From assembly GCA_009839615.1 (NCBI GenBank), contig VXPH01000125.1, positions 1-45,602 of the forward strand: DNA of 45,602 nt. The letters run 5' to 3'. Source of the DNA: Nitrospinota bacterium (GTDB lineage Bacteria > UBA8248). Below are positions 21,449 through 31,016 of this stretch, piece after piece. A program made the position numbers and the translations under genes. Positions within the stretch are counted from its first letter, which is position 1. The number at the start of each line of letters is the position of its first letter. The notes under the pieces were generated by a model. The model had not been told where the DNA came from and did not search any database. It saw only the letters and a program-made list of their open reading frames with translations.

Positions 21449-22613
21449 GCGCTCGACGAACGACGTCATGGTGCTCGCTGGAGAGCAATCCGGAGATGTT
21501 CACGCTGCGAATCTAGTGAAAGCGCTTGCCGCCAAGGTGCCCAACCTCCGTCTGTCTGGGATGGGTGGGCAATTGATGTCTGAGGCGGGTGTAGAGTTAC
21601 TTCATCATATCGGCGACATATCCATCGTTGGTTTCGCCGGCATTCCTCGCATTTATCCGAAGCTGAGAAATATCAAGAAAGATTTGCTGAGGAGAATCGC
21701 AGAACACAAGCCGAAGGCGGTGATTTTTGTGGATTATCCGGGCTTTAATCTTTCGTGTGCGCGCGCGGTGCGCAAACTGCCGCAGCCGCCGAAATGCGTA
21801 TATTTCATCACTCCCCAGGTATGGGCCTGGTGGAAAGGCCGCGCTCGCACTATTGCAGAAGTTTTTGATCTGGCCCTGAACATATTTCCGTTCGAGCCTC
21901 GAATTTTTAACGAATTGGGCGGAAAAGCCGTGTTCACCGGCAATCCCATCGCCCATGAACTTCGAGATGCGCCTTCCAGGGAGAGCGCCCGGCGCTCACT
22001 GGGCTTATCGATGAGCGATAAAGTGATCGCGCTTCTTCCGGGCAGTCGCCTCAAGGAAATCGACTGTCACGTGGACGCCATGGTGGGTGCGCTGGAGATT
22101 ATCCATGGCGAGACGCCGGGAGTGCGCTTTTTGATTTCAGAGGCGATTTCGTTGCCGGAGGGGTACGTTGCGAACTGCTTGAAGTCATCTGGTATCGAGA
22201 TACGAGTCGAGAGAGGTAATGCAAAAAAAGTGATTCGCGCGGCCGACGCCGTAGTCGTGGCGAGCGGTACGGCTTCTCTGGAGACGGCTCTGCTGGGTGT
22301 GCCGATGGTCGTTCTGTATGCGGTGGATCTCCTGTCGTATACGCTAGCCAGGTATTTCTTGATGCACGTGGATTTTATCAGCCTTGTGAATTTGTTGTCC
22401 GGCTATGAGGCGGTTCCCGAATTGTGTCAGAAACAGGTGCGCGCGCAACCTATTGCAAATGCCTTGAGGGAAGTGCTTTTGAATGATGACGTGAGAGCAA
22501 GGCAAGTCCGGGTATTTGAGAAAGTTCAAAAAGCTTTGCAAGAGGTAAATCCCTATGAATGCGCTGCGACCCATATCGCGGCGGAACTCGGTTTTGAGGC
22601 GCAGGATGCGTAG
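21435..22613 (+). CDS. lpxB: Lipid-A-disaccharide synthase
   Basis: 392 aa; AGEQSGDVHAANLVKAL, IFVDYPGFNL, YFITPQVWAWWKGR, LLPGSRLKEI, VASGTASLETALLGVPMVVLY. Confidence 0.96.
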   Translation: MTSDERSTNDVMVLAGEQSGDVHAANLVKALAAKVPNLRLSGMGGQLMSEAGVELLHHIGDISIVGFAGIPRIYPKLRNIKKDLLRRIAEHKPKAVIFVDYPGFNLSCARAVRKLPQPPKCVYFITPQVWAWWKGRARTIAEVFDLALNIFPFEPRIFNELGGKAVFTGNPIAHELRDAPSRESARRSLGLSMSDKVIALLPGSRLKEIDCHVDAMVGALEIIHGETPGVRFLISEAISLPEGYVANCLKSSGIEIRVERGNAKKVIRAADAVVVASGTASLETALLGVPMVVLYAVDLLSYTLARYFLMHVDFISLVNLLSGYEAVPELCQKQVRAQPIANALREVLLNDDVRARQVRVFEKVQKALQEVNPYECAATHIAAELGFEAQDA

Positions 22614-22614
22614 C

Positions 22615-23346
22615 ATGAATGAAGATTCAATCGTCTATGATGAATGGGGCCGGAATCCCGATGCGCCGCTTTCGGCGTGGCTGGGCGGCTTGATCATCGC
22701 GGGTTATCTGAAAGCGGTCTACGCCACTTCGTCGATGATCGTGCCGAAAACGGAATCGAATGAAAACATGAGCCGTAAACGTAATGAAAAATTTATCTGG
22801 GTGCTCTGGCATCATCATTTGGGGCTGCCTTGCTTCTTTAATACGTATCATTCCCACCGCACATGTATGGCGAGTAGAAGCCGGGACGGAGAATTACTCG
22901 CTCAGGTGATGTCCCGTCTCGATACCCATTGCGTGAGAGGCTCTTCCTCTGCGTTGGATGGAGGGGATAAAGGTGGAACTACGGCGGTTCGGCAGATGGT
23001 CAGGGTGGCGAAAAAAGGGGAGCACCAACTCGTCATCACGCCGGATGGCCCAAAGGGCCCGCCTCAGAAAGTAAAAATGGGGGTCATCACTTTGGCGAGC
23101 CTCACAGGATATTCGATTTGCCCGGTCGCTTTTGCAGTATCGCGCTTTTTCACCATCCCCACCTGGGACAAGACGATTTTGCCCTTGCCATTCGGGAGAA
23201 TCGCTGTTTGTTGTGGAGAACCTCTAGAAGTGCCGCGAACCCGGGATAAGGGGGTGTTGGAGGCGAAGCGCGCAGAAATCGAAAGGCGGCTCATTCATGC
23301 GAATGAAGAGGCGCAGTACCACCTAAAGAACACAGTGGGGAATTGA
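22615..23346 (+). CDS. DUF374 lysophospholipid acyltransferase family protein (LpxJ-like candidate)
   Basis: ORF 22555..23346; ATG at 22615. WVLWHHHLGLPCFF, SRSRDGELLAQV, VRGSSSALDGGDKGGTTAVRQMV, ITPDGPKGPPQKVKMGVITLASLTG. Confidence 0.88.
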   Translation: MNEDSIVYDEWGRNPDAPLSAWLGGLIIAGYLKAVYATSSMIVPKTESNENMSRKRNEKFIWVLWHHHLGLPCFFNTYHSHRTCMASRSRDGELLAQVMSRLDTHCVRGSSSALDGGDKGGTTAVRQMVRVAKKGEHQLVITPDGPKGPPQKVKMGVITLASLTGYSICPVAFAVSRFFTIPTWDKTILPLPFGRIAVCCGEPLEVPRTRDKGVLEAKRAEIERRLIHANEEAQYHLKNTVGN

Positions 23347-23353
23347 GCCGCTC

Positions 23354-24625
23354 ATGCTGTTTCTCTACAATGTTGTCATTCTTCTCATCTCGCCCGTATT
23401 GCTCGTTTATTTTCTGATTCGCCTATGGCTTCGGGGGTTCGACTTGCGAGCCGTTCGTGAAAGGTTCGGGCTTCTGCCCGAGTTGCCCGATGCGGGAGGA
23501 GGGCGTCTTTGGCTGCACGCCGTCTCTGTGGGAGAAGTGGGAGTGGCCGCCGTCTTGGTGCCTGTGCTTTTGAGAAAGAAGCCGGAACTCAAGATCGTTC
23601 TTTCCACGGTGACGCAAACAGGCAGGAACGAGGCCAGAAAAATTTTGGGTGTCGAACAACTTATTTATTTACCACTGGATTTCCCTTTGATTGTTCGCTC
23701 CGCTTTTAGACGCATCCGGCCATCCATGATTGCGCTCATAGAGACGGAGATATGGCCAAATCTCGTGGCGGAGGCGGCAAGAAGGGATATCCCCGTATCC
23801 ATCGTCAACGGGAGACTTTCCGAGCGGTCGTATCATAAGTACAAGCGCTTTCAGTTTTTCTTCTCTTCGCTCTTAAAGCGTTTTAGGGACGTTCTGGCGC
23901 GCGGAAAAGGGGACGCCGAACGATTCCTGGATTTGGGAGCAACTTCCGTGAGGGTTTCAGGGAACGTGAAATACGATGCGCCGCCGCCCCCACAGGAGCC
24001 TCCGCATGGCGCGTACGGGTTGGGCGAATGCGAGCAAGTCATCGTGGCAGGCAGTACGCACCCTGGAGAAGAGAAGCTGATTGGAGAGGCTCTCTCCTCC
24101 GTCCAGCGGAAAATGTCGGGTGTCGGCCTTCTTCTCGCGCCGCGCCATCTAGAGCGGGTGGCCCAAGTGGAAGCGGATCTCCAAAATGTGGGGCTATCTC
24201 CGGTGCGATGGAGCCATATTAAAAATTCAGGCGGTAAGTATGAAGTGATCATCCTGGATGCGATGGGCGAACTGGCGGATGCGTATGGGTGCGCGGCGAT
24301 GGCGATCATCGGTGGAAGTTTTATTCCCCATGGCGGCCAGAACCCGATAGAAGCGGCGCGCTGGGCGGTGCCATGCCTGTGCGGCCCCCATATGGAGAAT
24401 TTCGCCGAAGTGACGGGTGAGATGGTGAATCAAGGCGGCGCGATTCAACTGAGCGGGCGGGAGAAGTTGGAGACAGCCGTTATGAAATGGCTGGACGATC
24501 CGGTATCCCGAAAACGGGCGGGTGAAGCGGCCCGCCGGGTAGTGCAGAACAATCAGGGCGCTTCCGATCGAACCGCGGAATATATCGTTCAAGTCCTGGC
24601 GGAATCGGATGAGGGCGCTGCATGA
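23354..24625 (+). CDS. waaA: 3-deoxy-D-manno-octulosonic acid transferase
   Basis: 423 aa; RLWLHAVSVGEVGVAAVLVP, IETEIWPNLVAEAARRDIPVSIVNGRLSERS, GGSFIPHGGQNPIEAARWAVP. Confidence 0.96.
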   Translation: MLFLYNVVILLISPVLLVYFLIRLWLRGFDLRAVRERFGLLPELPDAGGGRLWLHAVSVGEVGVAAVLVPVLLRKKPELKIVLSTVTQTGRNEARKILGVEQLIYLPLDFPLIVRSAFRRIRPSMIALIETEIWPNLVAEAARRDIPVSIVNGRLSERSYHKYKRFQFFFSSLLKRFRDVLARGKGDAERFLDLGATSVRVSGNVKYDAPPPPQEPPHGAYGLGECEQVIVAGSTHPGEEKLIGEALSSVQRKMSGVGLLLAPRHLERVAQVEADLQNVGLSPVRWSHIKNSGGKYEVIILDAMGELADAYGCAAMAIIGGSFIPHGGQNPIEAARWAVPCLCGPHMENFAEVTGEMVNQGGAIQLSGREKLETAVMKWLDDPVSRKRAGEAARRVVQNNQGASDRTAEYIVQVLAESDEGAA

Positions 24626-25707
24626 GTTTTCGGCGGGGAATCCTGCAGGCTTGGGAGGGTAATCCCTCGTCTCCAGCCTGGTCCCGCATGTTGACGAAGA
24701 GCCTCGGCCCCCTGGGAAGTCTCTATGGCGTCGCGATGGCGCATCGACGCAGGCGTTATGAAGCCGAAAAAGCCGGTGTCTTCAAAATTCCCGTACCTGT
24801 TATTTCAATTGGGAACCTCGCCCTGGGGGGGACGGGGAAAACGCCCACAGTCGCCTGGCTGGTGAAAAAACTAATCTTGAAAGGGCATAAGCCCGCCGTG
24901 GTAAGCAGGGGCTATGGCGGAAGACCCAAGGATGTGATGGTTGTGGGTGATGGGAAGGGAAGCCTGATGGCCGCGCCACCTGCCGCGGATGAGGCGGCGA
25001 TGCTTGCTCGCCGCTATTCCGACCTCCTCGTGTTAACGGGTTCAGAGCGTTCTTTTGTTGCGAAAAAGGCGGTCGAGGAATTCGGAGCGGACGTTATCGT
25101 GCTCGATGATGGGTTTCAACACCTTGCGCTTCACCGGGACATGGACGTGGTGGTATTGCGCGGAGATTCTCCTTTTGGAAATGGCAAGGTGGTTCCCGCA
25201 GGTGTTCTCCGGGAGCCGGTTTCGGCCCTAAAGCGCGCAGATGCCGTTTTGTTAACGGGCGAATGTGCCGGCCGTACGAGAGAGGAAATTCAGGCTTTTA
25301 TACCGGATATCCCAATGTTCACAGGCCATCTCGAGCCTGATACCCTTCTGGATTCACGAGGCGAGAACACGGGCTCACCGGATGAATTGAAGGGCGCAAG
25401 GGTTGTTGTCGTCAGCGGCCTGGGAAATCCCTATGGTTTCGAGAAAATGCTTGAATCGCTGGATGTCGAGGTCATGGTGCATCACGAATATCCGGATCAT
25501 GCCCATTATGCTTTGGCGGATGGCGTGCGGCTCGTTTCGTCCATACAGAAAACCGGGGCCGATTTCATTCTCACTACGGAGAAAGATGCGGTGAAGCTGT
25601 CTCCTCTATTGAGTAATGCGCCGCTTCGTGTTCTTCGGGTGGTGATGAAGATTGATGACGAGATGAATTTGGCTGGCTTGATCGAAAAGAAAGTATTTTC
25701 GTCTTGA
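24622..25707 (+). CDS. lpxK: Tetraacyldisaccharide 4'-kinase
   Basis: 361 aa; VPVISIGNLALGGTGKTPTVAWL, VVSRGYGGR, VIVLDDGFQHLALHRDMDVVVL. Confidence 0.96.
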   Translation: MSFRRGILQAWEGNPSSPAWSRMLTKSLGPLGSLYGVAMAHRRRRYEAEKAGVFKIPVPVISIGNLALGGTGKTPTVAWLVKKLILKGHKPAVVSRGYGGRPKDVMVVGDGKGSLMAAPPAADEAAMLARRYSDLLVLTGSERSFVAKKAVEEFGADVIVLDDGFQHLALHRDMDVVVLRGDSPFGNGKVVPAGVLREPVSALKRADAVLLTGECAGRTREEIQAFIPDIPMFTGHLEPDTLLDSRGENTGSPDELKGARVVVVSGLGNPYGFEKMLESLDVEVMVHHEYPDHAHYALADGVRLVSSIQKTGADFILTTEKDAVKLSPLLSNAPLRVLRVVMKIDDEMNLAGLIEKKVFSS

Positions 25708-25716
25708 GTAGGTGAC

Positions 25717-26805
25717 TTATCCCCTGATGGAAGTGAGAAAATAAGTCCCTCCCGCGAGGAAAATCGCATTTGGTCCCCAGGCCGCCAGGATGGGCGGGAG
25801 GCGTCCGGCGTGTCCGAACGATAGGCTAGCATGGAAAAGAACGAGGTAGGTGGCGCCGATAGCGATGGCGATGGCGACTCCCAGGGCGGCTCCTCCGCTT
25901 CTGCTGCCTCGAATGGAGAAAGCCACACCCACGATGGCCAATACGAAACTGATCGATGGAGCAGAAATTTTGGCCCACATATCTACGACATAGCGCGTGG
26001 GGTTCGCGCCGCTTTTGCGCAGGTTTTCGATGTAGCGACCGAGTTCCTGATAATTCATTGTCTCAGGATTTCTGTCAGTTATTTTAAAATCTTTCGGTTT
26101 TTCCGTAAGCCCCAATTTTTTTCTCTTAAAAGTTTGTTGTTTGATTTTTCCCTCGCCCATAAAGTCGTGGATCACGCCCTTTTGGAGTTCCCAATGTTTC
26201 TCTGCAGGAAGCCAAACCACCTCATCTGCATCAATGCGTTGCGTTAGGCGGTTTTGCTCGTCCATTCGGTACAAGGTAACGCCTCTCATTTTTTCCGAAG
26301 ATGAATCATAGTGCGTGATTTGCCAGATCATGTTGTTTTCCGAGCGATACCAGATTTTGTCTCTTTGCGTATGCGTGCGTGAGCCGGTTTTCTGGATCTT
26401 GACCCGCCGGATGTATTCTCCACGCTTGTTGGCGAATGGAACGATGTATTCATTCGCTAAGAAGGTGAAGAGGCTGATTCCCAGACTGGTGATCAGAATG
26501 GGCGCGATGATTCGATAGAGACTCAGGCCGCCTGCGCGCATGGCGAGAACCTCGTTTTCTCTGGAGAAAAGAATTAGCGTGAATGTGCTCGCCAGCAGCA
26601 CGGTGAGCGGAACGGAGAGAAAAACGAGATGGGGTATTTTGTATAGGAAATACAGAGTCGCGTCGCTTATGGCCGCATTCTCTTCGATAAAATCATCGAT
26701 GCGTTCGATAAACTCCGCGATGAGGAAGAGAGTGATGGCTCCCGACTGGCAAAGAACCACCATTCTCAAGAACTGTTTCAGGATGTATCGGCTCAGTATG
26801 GTCAT
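25717..26805 (-). CDS. lptG: LPS export ABC transporter permease LptG (YjgP/YjgQ family)
   Basis: 362 aa; MTILSRYILKQFLRMVVLCQSGAITLFLIAEFIERIDDFIEENA, LRAGGLSLYRI region, C-terminal TM domain; paired with lptF. Confidence 0.9.
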   Translation of the reverse strand: MTILSRYILKQFLRMVVLCQSGAITLFLIAEFIERIDDFIEENAAISDATLYFLYKIPHLVFLSVPLTVLLASTFTLILFSRENEVLAMRAGGLSLYRIIAPILITSLGISLFTFLANEYIVPFANKRGEYIRRVKIQKTGSRTHTQRDKIWYRSENNMIWQITHYDSSSEKMRGVTLYRMDEQNRLTQRIDADEVVWLPAEKHWELQKGVIHDFMGEGKIKQQTFKRKKLGLTEKPKDFKITDRNPETMNYQELGRYIENLRKSGANPTRYVVDMWAKISAPSISFVLAIVGVAFSIRGSRSGGAALGVAIAIAIGATYLVLFHASLSFGHAGRLPPILAAWGPNAIFLAGGTYFLTSIRG

Positions 26806-26814
26806 GGCGGGAAT

Positions 26815-28032
26815 TTATGGTTTGTTTCGGCTGAAGGGAGAGAAAGGTTTGGGGAGCAGCCCCCAGATGTCGATGGTGTTGCGCAATCCTGCGGTTCGTA
26901 CCATGTATCCTGCGAGGAGAGCTAATAATACATTCGGGCTCCAGACGGCGATGGAAGCACTGATTTGCCCGCTTTCCGCCATTCCTTCCGCGAAGGTCAC
27001 GAGCAGATAATAGAGGATCAGAACCCCCAGGCTCAGGGCAAAGCCGCCGTGGCGTCCCGAGCGCCTGTTCTGTACGCCGAGAGGCGCTCCCAGGAATGCC
27101 AAAATGAGGCAGGTGAAAGGCACCGCGAATTTCTTGTGCAACTCCACGAGAATGGCGTTGTACCTGCTTGTCCCGGGCTCGTGTTCTTTTAGTTTGTTTC
27201 TGAGCTCATGCAACGGGAAAGCTCGCAAGCTGGTGCGAAGCGCCTTCGTTTTTCCGATGGTTTTCGTGAAATCAAAATTGAGGTCGTAGTTCTCAAAGCG
27301 CGCGATTTGATAATGGCTTCTGGAGAGAGGGGAACCATCATTCGCGCTGATTTTCTTGCCGGGGGCCTTATCGGCGTCACTGACCGTATGGATGGTCCCT
27401 CTGACGAGGCGCAGCCATACTTTCGGGGATGATGAGGATTTGAACAGTATTCCGCGGTCAGCAAATATGACCCGGTTCGTCCCAGCCTCTCTCGTGTCTG
27501 AAATCATGATGCCTTTCATCACCTTACCCGACGATTCGATTTCTCGCACGTAGAACATGATTCCATCAAAACCGTCATGAAAAACCTGTTCCCGGAGGTC
27601 GAATGTAGCGACTCGACTATGAAGCATCTGTTGACGGACTTCCAAAGTGGTGTTTTGACTCCAGGGAAGCCCAAACATCATGAGGAATCCGCTCAGGAGG
27701 GCAGTGGCTGCTCCCACTACTCCTACGGGGATGAGTTGAGAGTAGAAGGTCATGCCGGAGGCGGTCATCGCCAGGGATTCATTATTGCTGGAGAGGCGGC
27801 TGAACACCATGATGCTGGAAATGAGAGTGGACATGGGCAAGGTGACGAGGAGGAGAACGGGTAAGGCGGCGAAAAGAAATTCTGCCACGATTGCAAGCGG
27901 GATTCCGCGGTTCACCACTAAATCCGTGAATTGGAACATTTTATGAAGCAGGAGCACAAATGTAAGGAAAAACAAAGATATGAGCAGATACGAGGCCAAT
28001 TCTCCCAGGATATATCGGTGCAATGTTTTCAA
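26815..28032 (-). CDS. lptF: LPS export ABC transporter permease LptF (YjgP/YjgQ family)
   Basis: 405 aa; MKTLHRYILGELASYLLISLFFLTFVLLLHKMFQFTDLVVNRG, FSRLSSNNESLAMTASGMTFYS, EFHKKFAVPFTCLILAFLGAPLG-type motif. Confidence 0.9.
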   Translation of the reverse strand: MKTLHRYILGELASYLLISLFFLTFVLLLHKMFQFTDLVVNRGIPLAIVAEFLFAALPVLLLVTLPMSTLISSIMVFSRLSSNNESLAMTASGMTFYSQLIPVGVVGAATALLSGFLMMFGLPWSQNTTLEVRQQMLHSRVATFDLREQVFHDGFDGIMFYVREIESSGKVMKGIMISDTREAGTNRVIFADRGILFKSSSSPKVWLRLVRGTIHTVSDADKAPGKKISANDGSPLSRSHYQIARFENYDLNFDFTKTIGKTKALRTSLRAFPLHELRNKLKEHEPGTSRYNAILVELHKKFAVPFTCLILAFLGAPLGVQNRRSGRHGGFALSLGVLILYYLLVTFAEGMAESGQISASIAVWSPNVLLALLAGYMVRTAGLRNTIDIWGLLPKPFSPFSRNKP

Positions 28033-28075
28033 AGGGGATCCTCTGGGAGGCGGTCGCTCAGTGCTCTCGCATCAC

Positions 28076-28103
28076 ACTATATGAGCAGTTGCCGGATTGC
28101 AAA
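28076..28103 (-). promoter_or_regulatory. Candidate sigma70-like promoter for lptF-lptG
   Basis: On minus strand TTTGCA, 16 nt spacer, TATAGT, within the divergent lptF/waaF intergenic region. Confidence 0.35.
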
Positions 28104-28189
28104 GCGTGTTTTCGTGCTCATTGACGCCCATAACGTCGGTTGATAGCGTTGAAAGAAAGGGAGTTTTGGCTTTTTCCCCGTGACTCAAG

Positions 28190-29272
28190 GTGCGGAGACG
28201 CATCGGGGAGGAATCGAGTTTGTCCGATGATGCCCATCGGGAGGAGTTGCACCTCGTGGTGACTCCCACATGGATAGGTGACACGGCCATGGCCGCCCCG
28301 TTTTTCTCATGCTTGAGGAGAGCGCATCCAGGGGCGAGGTTGATGGCGGCGGCGGGTCCTTGGACTTGCGCGCTGCTCCGCAGTTTTCCTTGGGTCGATC
28401 GGGTCTTGCCGCTTGATGCGGGGAAATGGAGCAGTTTCATATCCTTGAAGCGATTGCTGAAGGGCGAGACGGTGGATTATGCGTGGATTCTGCCCAACAG
28501 TTTTCGCGCGGCTCTGATGGCGAAATGGATAGGAGCAAAGCGGCGAATCGGGTATGGAACCGACAGCCGGGGCTGGTTGTTGAGCGACAAGGTGGCTCCT
28601 CCGCGGGATGTTTCGCACTTGGTGGATCGATATCTCTATCTGCTTGAGGCGCAAGGACATGAAACCCGGGCACAGGTCGATGATTTCTGCATTACACCGG
28701 AGGCGCAACAATTCGCGCAGAATCTGCTGAACTCGTATTGCATGATGAACAACGCGCCTTCGGTCGGGATTCATCCCGGGGCCTTTTTCGGCGAGTCGAA
28801 GACGTGGCCGCTGGAACATTTCAAAAAACTCATTGACCGGCTCGTGGATAGCGAGGCAGCGCAGGTTTTCATATTGGGTGGACCGGATGAGATCGAACTT
28901 GCCGGCAAATTGAACGCGATGTCCGGGGGACGAGCGGTAAACCTCGCCGGAAAGGATACTCTGGAGACCCTGCCTGCCTTGCTCTCTCGTCTGGACGTGT
29001 TCATCTCCGGCGATACGGGTCCGCTACACGTGGCCGCGCTCGCCGGAACATCGACGATTGCGCTGTTCGGACCCACGGACTATCGTCAAACGGCGCCAAG
29101 AGGCCCTTGGAACCGGATCATCCACAAGAGCCTCGATTGCAGTCCATGTTTCGCGAGAACGTGTTCTCTCGGCCATCACGACTGCATGAAACGGATTACA
29201 CCCGAGGAGGTGGCGAGCGAGGTCGTCGAGTTGTTGAACGAAAAATTGAGGATCACCAAGCATGGAAACTGA
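28190..29272 (+). CDS. waaF: LPS heptosyltransferase II (GT9)
   Basis: 360 aa; VVTPTWIGDTAMAAPFFSCLRRAHPGA, GIHPGAFFGESKTWP, FISGDTGPLHVAALAGTSTIALFGPTDYRQTAP. Start GTG 28190 or TTG 28220 uncertain. Confidence 0.9.
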   Translation: MRRRIGEESSLSDDAHREELHLVVTPTWIGDTAMAAPFFSCLRRAHPGARLMAAAGPWTCALLRSFPWVDRVLPLDAGKWSSFISLKRLLKGETVDYAWILPNSFRAALMAKWIGAKRRIGYGTDSRGWLLSDKVAPPRDVSHLVDRYLYLLEAQGHETRAQVDDFCITPEAQQFAQNLLNSYCMMNNAPSVGIHPGAFFGESKTWPLEHFKKLIDRLVDSEAAQVFILGGPDEIELAGKLNAMSGGRAVNLAGKDTLETLPALLSRLDVFISGDTGPLHVAALAGTSTIALFGPTDYRQTAPRGPWNRIIHKSLDCSPCFARTCSLGHHDCMKRITPEEVASEVVELLNEKLRITKHGN

Positions 29273-29864
29273 GGCAGGCGCCGCAAAGAAACCAGCGGTA
29301 TTTTTTGACAGGGACGGAACCTTGAACCGAGACGTGGGTTACGTCACCCACCTCGATGTATATGAACTCCTCCCCAGGGCGGCGGCGGCTGTGCAAAAGG
29401 TGAACGAGGCGGGGTGGCTCGCCATCCTGATCACGAATCAGGCCGGCGTGGCGCGGGGTTACTTCTCCGAATCCATGATCGAAAAGGTGCATCGCAAGCT
29501 CCAGGATGAACTGAGCGGCAAGGGCGCGCGGCTCGACGCCATCTACTATTGCCCGCACGTCCCAAACGGAGACGACCCCGAATATGCGCTCGACTGCAAG
29601 ATGCGAAAACCCTATCCCGGCATGATTCTCAAGGCGGCGGCGGAGCACGGCGTCGACTTGGAAAAATCCGTTATGCTGGGAGACAAGTATTCCGACCTGG
29701 AAGCGGGATGGCGCGCGGGTTGCAGGGCAGGCCTCGTGCTCACGGGGTATGGGCGGGGAGAAAGAGAGCTTCGTGGAACGCAGTGGCCTCGACAGCCGGA
29801 TTTCGTGGCGCAAGACGCCTATCACGCGGTGGAAATTATCTTGAGCGAAGACGGGAATCACTAA
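29262..29864 (+). CDS. gmhB: D-glycero-manno-heptose 1,7-bisphosphate 7-phosphatase (HAD family)
   Basis: 200 aa; VFFDRDGTLNRDVGYVTHLD, LITNQAGVARGYFSE, CPHVPN...C.MRKPYPGMI, MLGDKYSDLEAGWRAG. Confidence 0.93.
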   Translation: METEAGAAKKPAVFFDRDGTLNRDVGYVTHLDVYELLPRAAAAVQKVNEAGWLAILITNQAGVARGYFSESMIEKVHRKLQDELSGKGARLDAIYYCPHVPNGDDPEYALDCKMRKPYPGMILKAAAEHGVDLEKSVMLGDKYSDLEAGWRAGCRAGLVLTGYGRGERELRGTQWPRQPDFVAQDAYHAVEIILSEDGNH

Positions 29865-29865
29865 C

Positions 29866-30858
29866 ATGAGTTCTCCACTCAGGGAATATGTTCAAAGATT
29901 CTCCTCTATCCGCATGGCGGTGATTGGTGATTTCATCGCGGATGAATTCATCCATGGCGCAACCTCTCGAATTAGCCGGGAAGCGCCGGTTCTTGTTCTG
30001 GATTTCATTCGCCGCGAGGTCGTTCCCGGCGGCGGTGGGAATGCGGCGATGAACGCGGCGGCCTTGGGCGGAGATGTGCGGGCCATCGGGGCGTTGGGGG
30101 CCGATGTAGCGGGCGAGGAACTCCGCCGTGCAATGGAGAGACGCCGAATCGACACCGGACTATTGCTGACGGATTCAGAGCGCGTCACCCCCACGAAGAC
30201 GCGCATCATGGCGGGGGGCCGAAACACCAAACGCCAGCAAGTGATCAGGGTGGATCATGAAAAAAAACTGGACTTGAATGAAACGCTCGAGTCCCGAATT
30301 GTCGGGGAAGTCGAGCGGATGGCGGATAACGACCTAGATGCTCTTTTGATCTCGGACTACGGCTTGGGAGTTGTTACGAAGGGCATAAAAGGGGCGATCC
30401 GGAAATTATCCACCAAACTCATCGTCACGGTGGACAGCCGCTATGCGGGAGATTCGTTTCCGGGAGTCACGGCCATCACGCCCAACGAAGAAGAAGTGGA
30501 GGAGTTGCTCGGGTATTGGCCCGATGAAGAGCGTCTCGATGAGGCGGGGGCTTTTCTTCTCGAAAAAACGGGGGCGCAAGCGATCGTGATCACCCGTGGA
30601 GACAAGGGCATGAGCCTTTTCGAGGGTGAATCTTCGAGAGCGGACATCCCCATCTACGGGTCGGATCAGGTGCTCGACGTGACCGGGGCGGGGGATACGG
30701 TGATCGCCGCGTTCACGCTCTCCCTCGCTGCAGGCGCCTCGATGCGCGAAGCGGCGGAAATCGCGAATCGCGCGGCGGGCCTGTCGGTGATGAAGGCGGG
30801 AACGACGGTCGTGGAGCCCCATGAACTCCTGGCGACGCTTGAGGGGGAGAGCGCGTGA
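29866..30858 (+). CDS. hldA: D-glycero-beta-D-manno-heptose-7-phosphate kinase (PfkB family; single-domain HldA/RfaE1 type)
   Basis: 330 aa; VPGGGGNAAMNAAALGGDV, LISDYGLGVV, VLDVTGAGDTVIAAFTLSLAAG; no cytidylyltransferase domain. Confidence 0.9.
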   Translation: MSSPLREYVQRFSSIRMAVIGDFIADEFIHGATSRISREAPVLVLDFIRREVVPGGGGNAAMNAAALGGDVRAIGALGADVAGEELRRAMERRRIDTGLLLTDSERVTPTKTRIMAGGRNTKRQQVIRVDHEKKLDLNETLESRIVGEVERMADNDLDALLISDYGLGVVTKGIKGAIRKLSTKLIVTVDSRYAGDSFPGVTAITPNEEEVEELLGYWPDEERLDEAGAFLLEKTGAQAIVITRGDKGMSLFEGESSRADIPIYGSDQVLDVTGAGDTVIAAFTLSLAAGASMREAAEIANRAAGLSVMKAGTTVVEPHELLATLEGESA

Positions 30859-31016
30859 GCGTGCATTCGAAGGGGACGGATGATACGCCGGATATGGTTG
30901 CCAGGCACGAGACGGCGAGAAGTTTTAGCGATGGAGTCGCCGTTTACGGGAACCGCGAAGAGCACTCCTCTGCAGACCTCGGCGTGCGCATCGGGAGAGC
31001 ACCCACGGATGGGTGA
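30855..31016 (+). CDS. Candidate small ORF (53 aa) coupled to hldA and waaC
   Basis: GTG at 30855 overlaps the hldA stop (GTGA); reads MSVHSKGTDDTPDMVARHETARSFSDGVAVYGNREEHSSADLGVRIGRAPTDG*, stop at 31014-31016 just past the waaC ATG (31009). No recognisable domain. Confidence 0.25.
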   Translation: MSVHSKGTDDTPDMVARHETARSFSDGVAVYGNREEHSSADLGVRIGRAPTDG

